Shown: positions 1 to 5,407 of the stretch, one piece after another
Layout: every line of letters begins with the position of its first letter
How positions within the stretch are numbered: the first letter of the stretch is position 1
Source: Bacillota bacterium
GTDB taxonomy: Bacteria > Bacillota > Clostridia > Oscillospirales > Acutalibacteraceae
Length of the DNA: 7,909 bases
NCBI GenBank assembly: GCA_023397245.1
Contig: JAEWUH010000147.1
Location: 1 to 7,909 of the forward strand
Reading direction: 5' to 3'
Position numbers and translations under genes: made by a program
Notes under the pieces: generated by a model
Database searches by the model: none
Seen by the model: only the letters and a program-made list of their open reading frames with translations
What the model was told of the DNA's origin: nothing

Positions 1-356
1 TTAAGCTGAAAGATGGCGTCGGCGTTACCGCAACCCAGAAGGATATCGCGGAAAACAAGAAGAACATCAAGTTCAAGGAAATCGAAGCCGCACAGCTTGT
101 CCGTGCGCTGCCGGATGTTGATCTCGCCGTTATCAACGGAAACTACGCGCTCCAGGGCAATCTGAAGGTGTCTGATGCGCTGGCGGTGGAAGCGAACGAC
201 TCTCTTGCCGCAACAACCTACGCAAATATCATTGCCGTGCGCAAGGGTGATGAGAGCCGTGAGGATATCAAAGCGCTGGTTGAAGTGCTCAAGAGCGACG
301 ACATTAAGAACTTTATCAAGAACACCTTTAACGGTGCGGTTGTACCGGTAGCATAA
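1..356 (+). CDS. metQ: MetQ-type (NLPA family) methionine-binding lipoprotein, C-terminal part
   Basis: This is the C-terminal 117 or so residues of a substrate-binding lipoprotein of the NLPA/MetQ family. The family delivers methionine (often D- and L-) to the MetN ATPase and MetI permease at the outer face of the membrane. The reading frame is open from base 3 (bases 1-2 belong to a codon cut by the window edge) and stops with TAA at 354-356. Family hallmarks are visible: LKDGVGVTATQKDI, EAAQLVRALPDVD, the ligand-pocket stretch AVINGNYAL, then YANIIAVRKGDE and the end motif GAVVPVA. A short Ala/Thr insertion precedes YANI. The signal peptide, lipobox and any metN/metI partners lie upstream, outside the window. 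The family call is firm. Methionine as ligand is inferred, because some NLPA proteins bind other small ligands. Confidence 0.9.
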   Translation, partial: KLKDGVGVTATQKDIAENKKNIKFKEIEAAQLVRALPDVDLAVINGNYALQGNLKVSDALAVEANDSLAATTYANIIAVRKGDESREDIKALVEVLKSDDIKNFIKNTFNGAVVPVA

Positions 357-370
357 TAAAACCGGTTTTT

Positions 371-413
371 ATAGCCAAACAGGGCAGGCCAACGGCCTGC
401 CCTGTTTGGCTAT
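371..413 (+). terminator. Long perfect hairpin ending the metQ transcript
   Basis: A 20-bp perfect inverted repeat (371-390 and 394-413, arms starting ATAGCCAAAC and ending GTTTGGCTAT) closes on a 3-nt AAC loop 14 nt after the metQ stop. The core is GC-rich. The downstream tail is only TTGCATT, so the U-tract is poor. The opposite strand has no U-rich tail either (AAAAACCGG), so the + orientation behind metQ is the sensible reading. Confidence 0.7.
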
Positions 414-514
414 TTGCATTGCAAAGACTGGCGCGCTTTTTCGTCGGGCGGAAGTAAATGGAAAAATAAATTGGGAAATAAAGAAATCACAAGTTATTTT
501 AACCGCCGTGCTTA

Positions 515-543
515 TTGAAATTTTACTTACATTTTGTTACAAT
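515..543 (+). promoter_or_regulatory. Sigma-A-type promoter of corA
   Basis: TTGAAA (515-520) and TACAAT (538-543) are separated by exactly 17 bp in AT-rich DNA. The predicted start is near 550, giving a leader of about 50 nt before the corA start. The leader is too short for an M-box-type Mg2+ riboswitch and I see no such structure. Confidence 0.65.
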
Positions 544-586
544 ATAGATAAAATCTTTTGTCCGCAGGAATTTAAAAAGCGCTATT

Positions 587-591
587 AGGAG
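587..591 (+). promoter_or_regulatory. Ribosome binding site that sets the corA start
   Basis: AGGAG at 587-591 lies 1 nt before an ATG at 593, which is too close, and 7 nt before a second in-frame ATG at 599, which is ideal. This argues for initiation at 599. Confidence 0.65.
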
Positions 592-598
592 TATGATA

Positions 599-1504
599 AT
601 GAGGCACTATCAAATAGAGAATGACACACTGGTTGAAAATGATCTTGAATATGTAGGCGATACGATTCTGGTATGCTCTTCGGAAGAACTTCGCAAGCTG
701 AACGTAAAATTCGCGGTTCATACCATCGATGAATGCAGCTTCCCGGGGCCTTCGAAGCTGGAAGCCTATGACGGCTATGATTTTGTAGCTCTTAATGTGA
801 TTAGTGACAGCAATTCGTATTCCACTCAACGAATCGGACTGTATTATACCTCGCAGATGATCATATTTGTGTGTGACAGTCCGAACAATGCGGTACAGAA
901 CGTTCTGGATGCGTTTGCTTCCACAAAAACAACGAACCTGAGCCTTCCAAGAATTCTATACGCGTTCTTTAACAGCCTGACTGAAAATGATTCTCAGGAG
1001 CTGGCCGCGCTGGAAGAGGAAATTTCGGCAATCGAGGAACGGGTGATGGAGGGCGTCAGCGGGGATTACATCAAAGATATCGTTGTAATGCGCAAAAAGC
1101 TGATGTTCTACAAAAAATATTACGAGCAGCTGCTGGATATCGCCGAGAGCATTGAGGAAAACGAGAACAGGCTGCTTTCCTCCGGGGCGCTGAAGAACTT
1201 TAAAATGTTCACCGGCCGCGTCGACCGCCTGAACCGGAACGTGCTGAACCTGCGGGACTATATTTCACAGGTGCGTGAAGCGTATCAGTCACAGGTCGAT
1301 ATCAACTTGAATTCGATTATGAAGCTCTTTACCGTAATTACGGCGATCTTTTTGCCGCTGACGCTTCTGGTTGGATGGTACGGAATGAACTTTAAGAATA
1401 TGCCGGAACTTTCCTGGCCGTACGGTTATTACGTTGCGATCGGCGTTTCCGTGCTGTTTGTAGCAGGAAGTATTTTATTCTTTAAAAAACGCAAAATCCT
1501 ATAA
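599..1504 (+). CDS. corA: CorA-family magnesium/divalent cation channel
   Basis: The 301-residue protein is a CorA-family (2-TM-GxN) inner-membrane channel, whose members form pentamers that let Mg2+ (in some members Co2+ or Ni2+) into the cell. The N-terminal two thirds is a soluble acidic domain, followed by a long charged helical region (about 125-230) matching the CorA stalk helix. Two membrane helices sit at the very C-terminus: about 240-260, and about 278-294 followed by the basic tail KKRKIL. The signature GMN lies between them at about 262-264 in the context WYGMNFKNMPELSW, very close to the canonical YGMNF-MPEL loop. An upstream in-frame ATG at 593 would add two residues but is too close to the AGGAG. 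The gene stands alone, with its own promoter and a convergent hsp20 downstream. The family is certain. Ion preference cannot be read from sequence. Confidence 0.92.
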   Translation: MRHYQIENDTLVENDLEYVGDTILVCSSEELRKLNVKFAVHTIDECSFPGPSKLEAYDGYDFVALNVISDSNSYSTQRIGLYYTSQMIIFVCDSPNNAVQNVLDAFASTKTTNLSLPRILYAFFNSLTENDSQELAALEEEISAIEERVMEGVSGDYIKDIVVMRKKLMFYKKYYEQLLDIAESIEENENRLLSSGALKNFKMFTGRVDRLNRNVLNLRDYISQVREAYQSQVDINLNSIMKLFTVITAIFLPLTLLVGWYGMNFKNMPELSWPYGYYVAIGVSVLFVAGSILFFKKRKIL

Positions 1505-1513
1505 AACAGTAAA

Positions 1514-1545
1514 GAGCCGCATATGCAATGGCGCATATGCGGCTC
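1514..1545. terminator. Shared hairpin between convergent corA and hsp20
   Basis: A 13-bp perfect stem (GAGCCGCATATGC at 1514-1526 and its complement at 1533-1545) has a 6-nt loop. It begins 9 nt after the corA stop and 20 nt after the hsp20 stop on the other strand. On the minus strand it is followed by TTTACTGTTTTAT, a usable U-rich tail, so it is a better terminator for hsp20. On the plus strand the tail is AAGCCTTGTCTTA, which is weak. Confidence 0.7.
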
Positions 1546-1565
1546 AAGCCTTGTCTTATGCCGGT

Positions 1566-1988
1566 TTATTTAATTTCGATCTGGCGCGTCGGCGGAACAA
1601 CGTTTGCCTTCTTGGGGAGTTCAAGCTCAAGAACGCCGTTTTCGTAGCTGGCGGTGATCTTATCGGCTTCGATATTTGAAATATCAAAGCTTCTGGTCAA
1701 GGTGTCGTACCTTCTTTCCTGACGGATGTAATCCTTGCCGTCGTCTTTGGTCTCTTCGCTGTGTTCGGCGGTGAGGGTGAGTCTTTCTCCGTCCGCATCG
1801 ATATGGATATCGGATTTGTCAAAGCCGGGCATGTCGGCTCTGAGAATGAATTTGTCGCCCTTATCGAGAATATCTGCGCGGCAGGGCGTCAACTCCTTTT
1901 CCATGTCACCGAAGAAATCCCGGTTCATCCTGTTGAAGTAATCAAACAGGCTGCTGTTTCTGTTTTCAAAAGGAATCAAATCAAACAT
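1566..1988 (-). CDS. hsp20: Small heat-shock protein, Hsp20/alpha-crystallin family
   Basis: This 140-residue cytoplasmic protein is an ATP-independent holdase that binds unfolding proteins and keeps them refoldable by DnaK/GroEL. The N-terminal arm starts MFDLIPFENRN and is rich in Phe and Asp. The alpha-crystallin domain spans about 35-127 and includes the FILRADMPGFDKSDI strand and the family signature NGVLELELPKK near 117-127. The C-terminal tail ends RQIEIK, containing the IXI motif (IEI, 137-139) that drives oligomer assembly. Length is normal. GGAGG at 2001-1997 lies 8 nt before the ATG at 1988 and 5 nt before an adjacent ATG at 1991, so one extra Met is possible. A TTG at 2003 overlaps the Shine-Dalgarno and is not credible. 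The gene is monocistronic, convergent with corA, and preceded by a perfect CIRCE, so HrcA control is expected. Confidence 0.93.
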   Translation of the reverse strand: MFDLIPFENRNSSLFDYFNRMNRDFFGDMEKELTPCRADILDKGDKFILRADMPGFDKSDIHIDADGERLTLTAEHSEETKDDGKDYIRQERRYDTLTRSFDISNIEADKITASYENGVLELELPKKANVVPPTRQIEIK

Positions 1989-1996
1989 CATCAAAA

Positions 1997-2001
1997 CCTC
2001 C
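1997..2001 (-). promoter_or_regulatory. Ribosome binding site of hsp20
   Basis: On the minus strand GGAGG occupies 2001-1997, followed by TTTTG and two adjacent ATGs (1991 and 1988). The spacing of 8 nt favours the ATG at 1988. It also excludes the TTG at 2003, which would put the start codon inside the Shine-Dalgarno. Confidence 0.7.
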
Positions 2002-2111
2002 AATATTATGTTTTAGATTGTTTGGGGAAGCTTTCCGCTTCTCTTTGTTTACAGCTTTATGATAGACGGGATATATGAAAAATATTCGTATCATTTGCGA
2101 ACAAAGTGTTA

Positions 2112-2141
2112 ATTTTAGCACTCATAATACGAGAGTGCTAA
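2112..2141 (-). promoter_or_regulatory. Predicted hsp20 promoter embedded in CIRCE
   Basis: On the minus strand TTAGCA (2141-2136) and TAAAAT (2117-2112) are 18 bp apart, matching -35 (4 of 6) and -10 (5 of 6) consensus. The -35 is the first arm of the CIRCE and the -10 begins in its second arm. The predicted start is near 2105, giving a leader of about 117 nt. A repressor on CIRCE would then block RNA polymerase directly. No better promoter is visible for hsp20. Confidence 0.4.
2115..2141. promoter_or_regulatory. CIRCE element (HrcA operator), perfect match
   Basis: TTAGCACTC (2115-2123), a 9-bp spacer, then GAGTGCTAA (2133-2141): an exact match to the CIRCE consensus in both arms and spacer length. 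CIRCE is the operator of the heat-shock repressor HrcA, classically found before groESL and the hrcA-grpE-dnaK operon. Here it lies about 127 bp upstream of hsp20. The divergent lacI promoter begins 72 bp further on, too far to be its target. Confidence 0.95.
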
Positions 2142-2213
2142 ATCAAGAAAGAGCCGGACAGGCAGTCCGATTTTGGCAGAATAAATAAAAATCGCTTATA
2201 TTTGAAATTAATA

Positions 2214-2242
2214 TTGACAGATTCGTTCCAAGGCGCTACAAT
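2214..2242 (+). promoter_or_regulatory. Strong sigma-A-type promoter of the lacI-deoB-deoD operon
   Basis: A consensus TTGACA (2214-2219) and TACAAT (2237-2242) are separated by exactly 17 bp, with AT-rich DNA upstream. The predicted start is near 2249. It is the best promoter in the window and the only convincing one before lacI, deoB and deoD. Confidence 0.78.
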
Positions 2243-2252
2243 AGGAACGTAC

Positions 2253-2266
2253 TGAAACCGCTTTCA
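2253..2266. promoter_or_regulatory. LacI/GalR-type operator at the lacI promoter
   Basis: TGAAACCGCTTTCA has perfect 5-bp arms (TGAAA/TTTCA) around a central CG, the form bound by LacI/GalR-family repressors and by CcpA. It covers roughly +5 to +18 of the predicted transcript, a classic roadblock or repression position. Because the first gene is itself a LacI-family regulator, autorepression is the simplest reading. A CcpA catabolite site is the alternative. Confidence 0.65.
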
Positions 2267-2293
2267 TAATTGCATCAAATTTTGAAAAGCGTC

Positions 2294-2300
2294 AGGAAAG
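2294..2300 (+). promoter_or_regulatory. Ribosome binding site that sets the lacI start
   Basis: AGGAAAG at 2294-2300 precedes the ATG at 2309 by 8 nt. The frame stays open upstream to a TTG at 2270, but that codon has no Shine-Dalgarno before it and lies just after the operator, so the ATG is preferred. Confidence 0.55.
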
Positions 2301-2308
2301 ATTTGGTG

Positions 2309-3304
2309 ATGAGATTGTCACATATCAGCGATGTTGCAAAACTGGCTGGCGTTTCGCCTGCAACCGTGTCGCGCGTCATAAACGGCACGGCAAAGGTAAG
2401 CGAGGAAAAGCTGAAACGCGTACTGAAAGCGATTGATGAAACCGATTTCAAACCGAATGAAATCGCCCGCTCCCTTTACAAAAAGTCCTCAAGGATCATC
2501 GGATATATCGTTCCCAGCATCATGAATATCTTTCTGACTGAGATCGGCCGCGCAATCGAGGATGAAGCGTTTCAAAACGGCTATAAAATGATTTTATGCA
2601 ACTCCGATGAAAATCCGAAAAAAGAGATCGCCTATATCAATATGCTGTCTTCCATGAACGCAGACGGCATCATTATTACCGCAAACAACGAACATCTGGA
2701 TGAGGAGATACGCAGCTGCAGAATCCCGATTGTTGTGCTCGACAAAAACGCGGGAACCAGCTACACTGCCTCCGTACAGTCCGATAATTACTCCGGCGGC
2801 CGTATCGCCGCGGAACACCTCATTGAATGCGGCTGCAGGCACATCGTGCTGATGCGGGGCCCGCAGAAATATTCCAGCAGCCAGCAGCGCTTTTTGGGCT
2901 ATGTGGATGTCTGTAACGAGCACGGGATTCAACCGCTTTTTATCAACAGCCGGTACAGCTTCCTTGACGGGATTGAGTGTTCCCGGGAGCTCCTGCAGCG
3001 CTTTCCGAATGTGGACGGCATTCTGGCTTCCACCGATATGGTAGCCCTTTCGCTCTACAAAGTCCTTTGCGAACAGGGCAGGCGCGTCCCGGATGAAATC
3101 ATGATCGTAGGGTATGACGGACTGGAATTGAGCGAGCTCATGACCCCCGCGCTTACCACGGTAATGCAGCCGATTGAACAGATCGGGCGGCTTGCGGCAA
3201 AGCTGATTATCAATCAGGTCGCGAATAACGAGATTGAGCAACGGGAAAACATATTGCCGGTATCCCTTAAAATACGCCAGACTACAAGGCGTATCACCGA
3301 ATAA
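2309..3304 (+). CDS. LacI/GalR-family transcriptional regulator of the deo genes
   Basis: The 331-residue protein has the standard LacI-family plan and length. An N-terminal helix-turn-helix covers about 6-25 (ISDVAKLAGVSPATVSRVIN), followed by a hinge with the usual ARSL at about 53-56. A periplasmic-binding-protein-like ligand domain runs from about 62 to the end and resembles the RbsR/PurR branch: VQSDNYSGGRIAAEHLI, ILASTDMVALSLY, IMIVGYDGLELSELMTPALTTVMQP. It is the first gene of an apparent operon with deoB and deoD (18-nt gap), so it probably senses a nucleoside, a purine or a ribose derivative and represses nucleoside catabolism. This would parallel enteric CytR, also LacI-family, while Bacillus DeoR belongs to another family. 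An operator-like site overlaps its transcript start, suggesting autoregulation. The effector cannot be read from sequence, so I give no gene symbol. Confidence 0.9.
   Translation: MRLSHISDVAKLAGVSPATVSRVINGTAKVSEEKLKRVLKAIDETDFKPNEIARSLYKKSSRIIGYIVPSIMNIFLTEIGRAIEDEAFQNGYKMILCNSDENPKKEIAYINMLSSMNADGIIITANNEHLDEEIRSCRIPIVVLDKNAGTSYTASVQSDNYSGGRIAAEHLIECGCRHIVLMRGPQKYSSSQQRFLGYVDVCNEHGIQPLFINSRYSFLDGIECSRELLQRFPNVDGILASTDMVALSLYKVLCEQGRRVPDEIMIVGYDGLELSELMTPALTTVMQPIEQIGRLAAKLIINQVANNEIEQRENILPVSLKIRQTTRRITE
2437..2450. promoter_or_regulatory. Second LacI-type operator-like site inside the regulator gene
   Basis: TGAAACCGATTTCA matches the promoter operator at 2253-2266 in 13 of 14 positions, with the same TGAAA/TTTCA arms and central CG, 184 bp downstream. 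It lies in coding sequence for residues 43-47 (Asp-Glu-Thr-Asp-Phe), so chance or codon constraint is possible. Intragenic auxiliary operators are known for LacI-family repressors, for example lac O2. Confidence 0.35.
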
Positions 3305-3314
3305 ATCACTTCAG

Positions 3315-3319
3315 AAGGA
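3315..3319 (+). promoter_or_regulatory. Ribosome binding site of deoB
   Basis: AAGGA at 3315-3319 lies 3 nt before an ATG at 3323 and 9 nt before a second in-frame ATG at 3329. The spacing favours 3329. Confidence 0.5.
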
Positions 3320-3328
3320 AGAATGAAT

Positions 3329-4498
3329 ATGCAGAAACGAGTTTTTTTAATCGTACTTGACAGCGTGGGCATTGGCGAGGAACCCGACGCGGCGGAGTAC
3401 GGCGACGAGGGCAGCAATACGCTTGCTGCGGCCGCCACAAGCAAATATTTTGATATGCCGAACATGCGGGAGCTGGGGCTCTTCAATATCGACGGCGTTA
3501 CCTGCCGCCCAAAGGAGGAGCATCCTCTTGCCGCTTTCGCCAGAATGAGGGAGATCTCCAAAGGGAAGGATACCACCATCGGCCACTGGGAGATTGCGGG
3601 CATCAATTCGCCGGAGCCGCTTCCCACGTATCCGCAGGGTTTCCCGCAGGAGGTCATCCGTGAATTTGAGGAAAAGACGGGACGCCGTGTAATCTGCAAC
3701 AAACCGTATTCCGGAACCGATGTGATTCGCGACTACGGCAAAGAACATGTGGAAACCGGCGCACTTATCGTCTATACCTCGGCGGACAGCGTGTTCCAGA
3801 TTGCCGCGCACGAAAGCGTGGTTCCGGTTGAGGAGCTGTACCGTTACTGTCAGATCGCGCGGGATATGCTGGTTGGAAAGCACGGCGTGGGCAGGGTGAT
3901 CGCAAGGCCGTTTACCGGCATCTTCCCGGATTTTACCCGCACGACGAACCGGCATGACTTTTCGCTTCTGCCGCCCAATACGACGATGCTTGACCAGCTT
4001 ACGGAAGACGGGTTCGACGTAATCGCCGTGGGCAAGATTAATGATATTTTCGCGGGCAGGGGAGTCAGGAGGACAATCCGGACAAAGGGGAACGAAGAGG
4101 GAATCGAGCGCACGATTGAGCTTACAAAAGAAGATTTCAGCGGTCTGTGCTTTGTCAATCTGGTGGACTATGATATGTTGTACGGCCATCGGAACGATGT
4201 GGACGGCTACGCGAAGGCGCTGACCTATTTTGACCGCAGACTGCCGGAAATTCTGGACGGGCTGCGGGAAGACGACCTGTTTATGATTACGGCGGACCAC
4301 GGCTGCGACCCGCTGACGCCCTCCACCGATCATTCGCGCGAATACACCCCCTGGGTGATTTACGGCAAAAACGTGAAACCCGGCACGAATCTGGGCACCC
4401 GCCCCACTTTTGCCGACATTGCCGCCACGATTCTGGATTATTTCGGCATTGCGCCCAGGATTACCGGAACAACGCAGCTGAAAAATTTTTTAAAATAA
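3329..4498 (+). CDS. deoB: Phosphopentomutase
   Basis: DeoB interconverts ribose-1-phosphate and ribose-5-phosphate (and the deoxy forms) in the cytoplasm, feeding nucleoside sugars into the pentose phosphate pathway. It belongs to the alkaline phosphatase superfamily and uses two Mn2+ ions and a phosphorylated Thr. Counting from the upstream ATG at 3323, the metal and catalytic residues known from the Bacillus cereus enzyme are all in place: D13 (VLDSVGIG), T85 (KDTTIGHWE), D284 and H289 (DYDMLYGHR), D325-H326 (ITADHGCDP) and H337 (TDHSRE). The start at 3329 lowers these numbers by 2 and gives 389 residues. Length is typical. The gene begins 24 nt after the lacI stop (18 nt if the start is 3323) and is followed 18 nt later by deoD, so it is probably co-transcribed with both. 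Confidence 0.96.
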   Translation: MQKRVFLIVLDSVGIGEEPDAAEYGDEGSNTLAAAATSKYFDMPNMRELGLFNIDGVTCRPKEEHPLAAFARMREISKGKDTTIGHWEIAGINSPEPLPTYPQGFPQEVIREFEEKTGRRVICNKPYSGTDVIRDYGKEHVETGALIVYTSADSVFQIAAHESVVPVEELYRYCQIARDMLVGKHGVGRVIARPFTGIFPDFTRTTNRHDFSLLPPNTTMLDQLTEDGFDVIAVGKINDIFAGRGVRRTIRTKGNEEGIERTIELTKEDFSGLCFVNLVDYDMLYGHRNDVDGYAKALTYFDRRLPEILDGLREDDLFMITADHGCDPLTPSTDHSREYTPWVIYGKNVKPGTNLGTRPTFADIAATILDYFGIAPRITGTTQLKNFLK

Positions 4499-4516
4499 GA
4501 CTAGGAGAAATAAATT

Positions 4517-5227
4517 ATGGAACTGGTACCGACACCCCATAACGGGGCAAAACTCGGAGAAATTGCAAAAACTGTGCTGATGCCCGGCGATCCGCTTCGG
4601 GCAAAGTTTATCGCGGATACCTATCTTACCGATACCGTTTGTTTTAACACGGTGCGTAATATGCTCGGCTATACGGGGAATTATAAGGGCAAACGTGTGT
4701 CCGTCATGGGCGGAGGCATGGGAATGCCTTCTGTCGGAATTTACACCTATGAGCTTTTTAACTTCTACGATGTGGACAATATCATCCGCATCGGCTCGGC
4801 CGGCGGGATCGGCGACGGCATCCATGTGCGCGACGTGGTCATCGGAATGGGGGCGTGCACCAATTCCAATTATGCCGCCCAGTACAATCTGCCCGGCACC
4901 TTTGCGCCGATTGCCAGCTATGACCTTTTAAGCCGTGCGGTAAAGGCTGCGGAAGAGCTGAAAATCAAGACGGTCGTCGGCAATGTTCTTTCTTCCGATA
5001 CGTTCTATGACGACAATGAGAACTCCCTGAAAGCATGGAAGAAGATGGGCGTCTGCGCGGTGGAAATGGAAGCGGCCGCGCTTTATATGAACGCCGCAAG
5101 GGCGGGGAAAAACGCGCTTTGCATTCTCACGATTTCAGACTGCCCGCTTATCGGCGAATCGCTTTCCGCTCTTGAGCGTCAGACCGGCTTTACGCAGATG
5201 ATGGAGATTGCCCTTTCCCTTGCCTGA
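4517..5227 (+). CDS. deoD: Purine nucleoside phosphorylase, DeoD type
   Basis: The 236-residue enzyme is of the hexameric DeoD (PNP family 1) type. It cleaves purine (deoxy)nucleosides with phosphate to free base and (deoxy)ribose-1-phosphate, the substrate of the neighbouring DeoB. Key residues of the E. coli enzyme are conserved with an offset of about 4: H8, the phosphate site G24 and R28 (LMPGDPLRAK), R47 (NTVRNMLG), R91 and S94 (IIRIGSAGG), the ribose-binding VEMEAAAL (E183, M184, E185), and the catalytic pair D208 (TISD) and R221 (LERQ). After the catalytic Asp the E. coli HIRT is replaced by CPLIGE, a loop difference that could affect base contacts. The C-terminus is slightly short. 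AGGAG (4503-4507) lies 9 nt before the ATG. The gene is the last of the lacI-deoB-deoD unit. Confidence 0.96.
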   Translation: MELVPTPHNGAKLGEIAKTVLMPGDPLRAKFIADTYLTDTVCFNTVRNMLGYTGNYKGKRVSVMGGGMGMPSVGIYTYELFNFYDVDNIIRIGSAGGIGDGIHVRDVVIGMGACTNSNYAAQYNLPGTFAPIASYDLLSRAVKAAEELKIKTVVGNVLSSDTFYDDNENSLKAWKKMGVCAVEMEAAALYMNAARAGKNALCILTISDCPLIGESLSALERQTGFTQMMEIALSLA

Positions 5228-5248
5228 CTCCTTGAAAGCCGTTCCTGC

Positions 5249-5308
5249 GCCCGGTTTGCGGCAGAAATCCGCGCGCTCTTTCCGCCGTATGCGGAATTTG
5301 CTCCGGGC
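5249..5308 (+). terminator. Possible branched stem-loop at the end of the deo transcript
   Basis: Outer arms GCCCGG (5249-5254) and CCGGGC (5303-5308) enclose two small hairpins, GCGG/CCGC (5258-5261 and 5269-5272) and TTCCGC/GCGGAA (5280-5285 and 5291-5296, loop CGTAT, followed by TTTG). It starts 21 nt after the deoD stop and upstream of the next promoter, so it would sit in the deo 3' end. The U-tract is very weak. The rest of 5228-5344 holds nothing I recognise. Confidence 0.3.
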
Positions 5309-5344
5309 TTATCCAAATGATTGCTTGCTTCCTGCATTCTACAG

Positions 5345-5373
5345 TTGATTAATATTTTAAAATGAAGTAAAAT
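5345..5373 (+). promoter_or_regulatory. Sigma-A-type promoter of the nucleoside transporter genes
   Basis: TTGATT (5345-5350) and TAAAAT (5368-5373) are separated by exactly 17 bp in strongly AT-rich DNA. The predicted start is near 5380, giving a leader of about 60 nt to the lipoprotein gene. This makes the transporter a separate transcription unit from lacI-deoB-deoD. Confidence 0.6.
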
Positions 5374-5385
5374 AATAAGCTGGAA

Positions 5386-5407
5386 TAATACCACGCCCGT
5401 GGTATTA
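5386..5407. promoter_or_regulatory. Perfect 9-bp inverted repeat just after the transporter promoter
   Basis: Arms TAATACCAC (5386-5394) and GTGGTATTA (5399-5407) are separated by GCCC. The repeat begins about +6 from the predicted transcript start. It could be an operator for an unidentified dimeric regulator or a 5'-end mRNA stem-loop. It lacks the TGAAA arms and the central CG of the lacI operator, so the same LacI protein is not an obvious binder. Confidence 0.5.

Noticed and set aside
406..588. 60-codon open frame on the plus strand between metQ and corA
   Set aside because: It starts inside the right arm of the metQ hairpin, has no ribosome binding site, spans the corA promoter and resembles no family.
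2155..2169. Small hairpin CGGAC-loop-GTCCG followed by ATTTT between CIRCE and the lacI promoter
   Set aside because: It has only a 5-bp stem, and no transcript is expected to end there on the plus strand. It is compatible with chance.
2270..2308. N-terminal extension of the LacI regulator from TTG at 2270
   Set aside because: There is no ribosome binding site before the TTG, and the family normally starts a few residues before the helix-turn-helix, as the ATG at 2309 does.
3347..4333. 328-codon open frame on the minus strand
   Set aside because: It lies wholly antisense to deoB, whose catalytic residues are all conserved. The frame has no ribosome binding site and no recognisable domain, so it is a GC-driven shadow.
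5233..5246. TGAAAGCCGTTCCT after deoD as a third LacI-type site
   Set aside because: It lacks the central CG at the right place and matches only 9 of the 12 fixed positions, which is too weak to claim.
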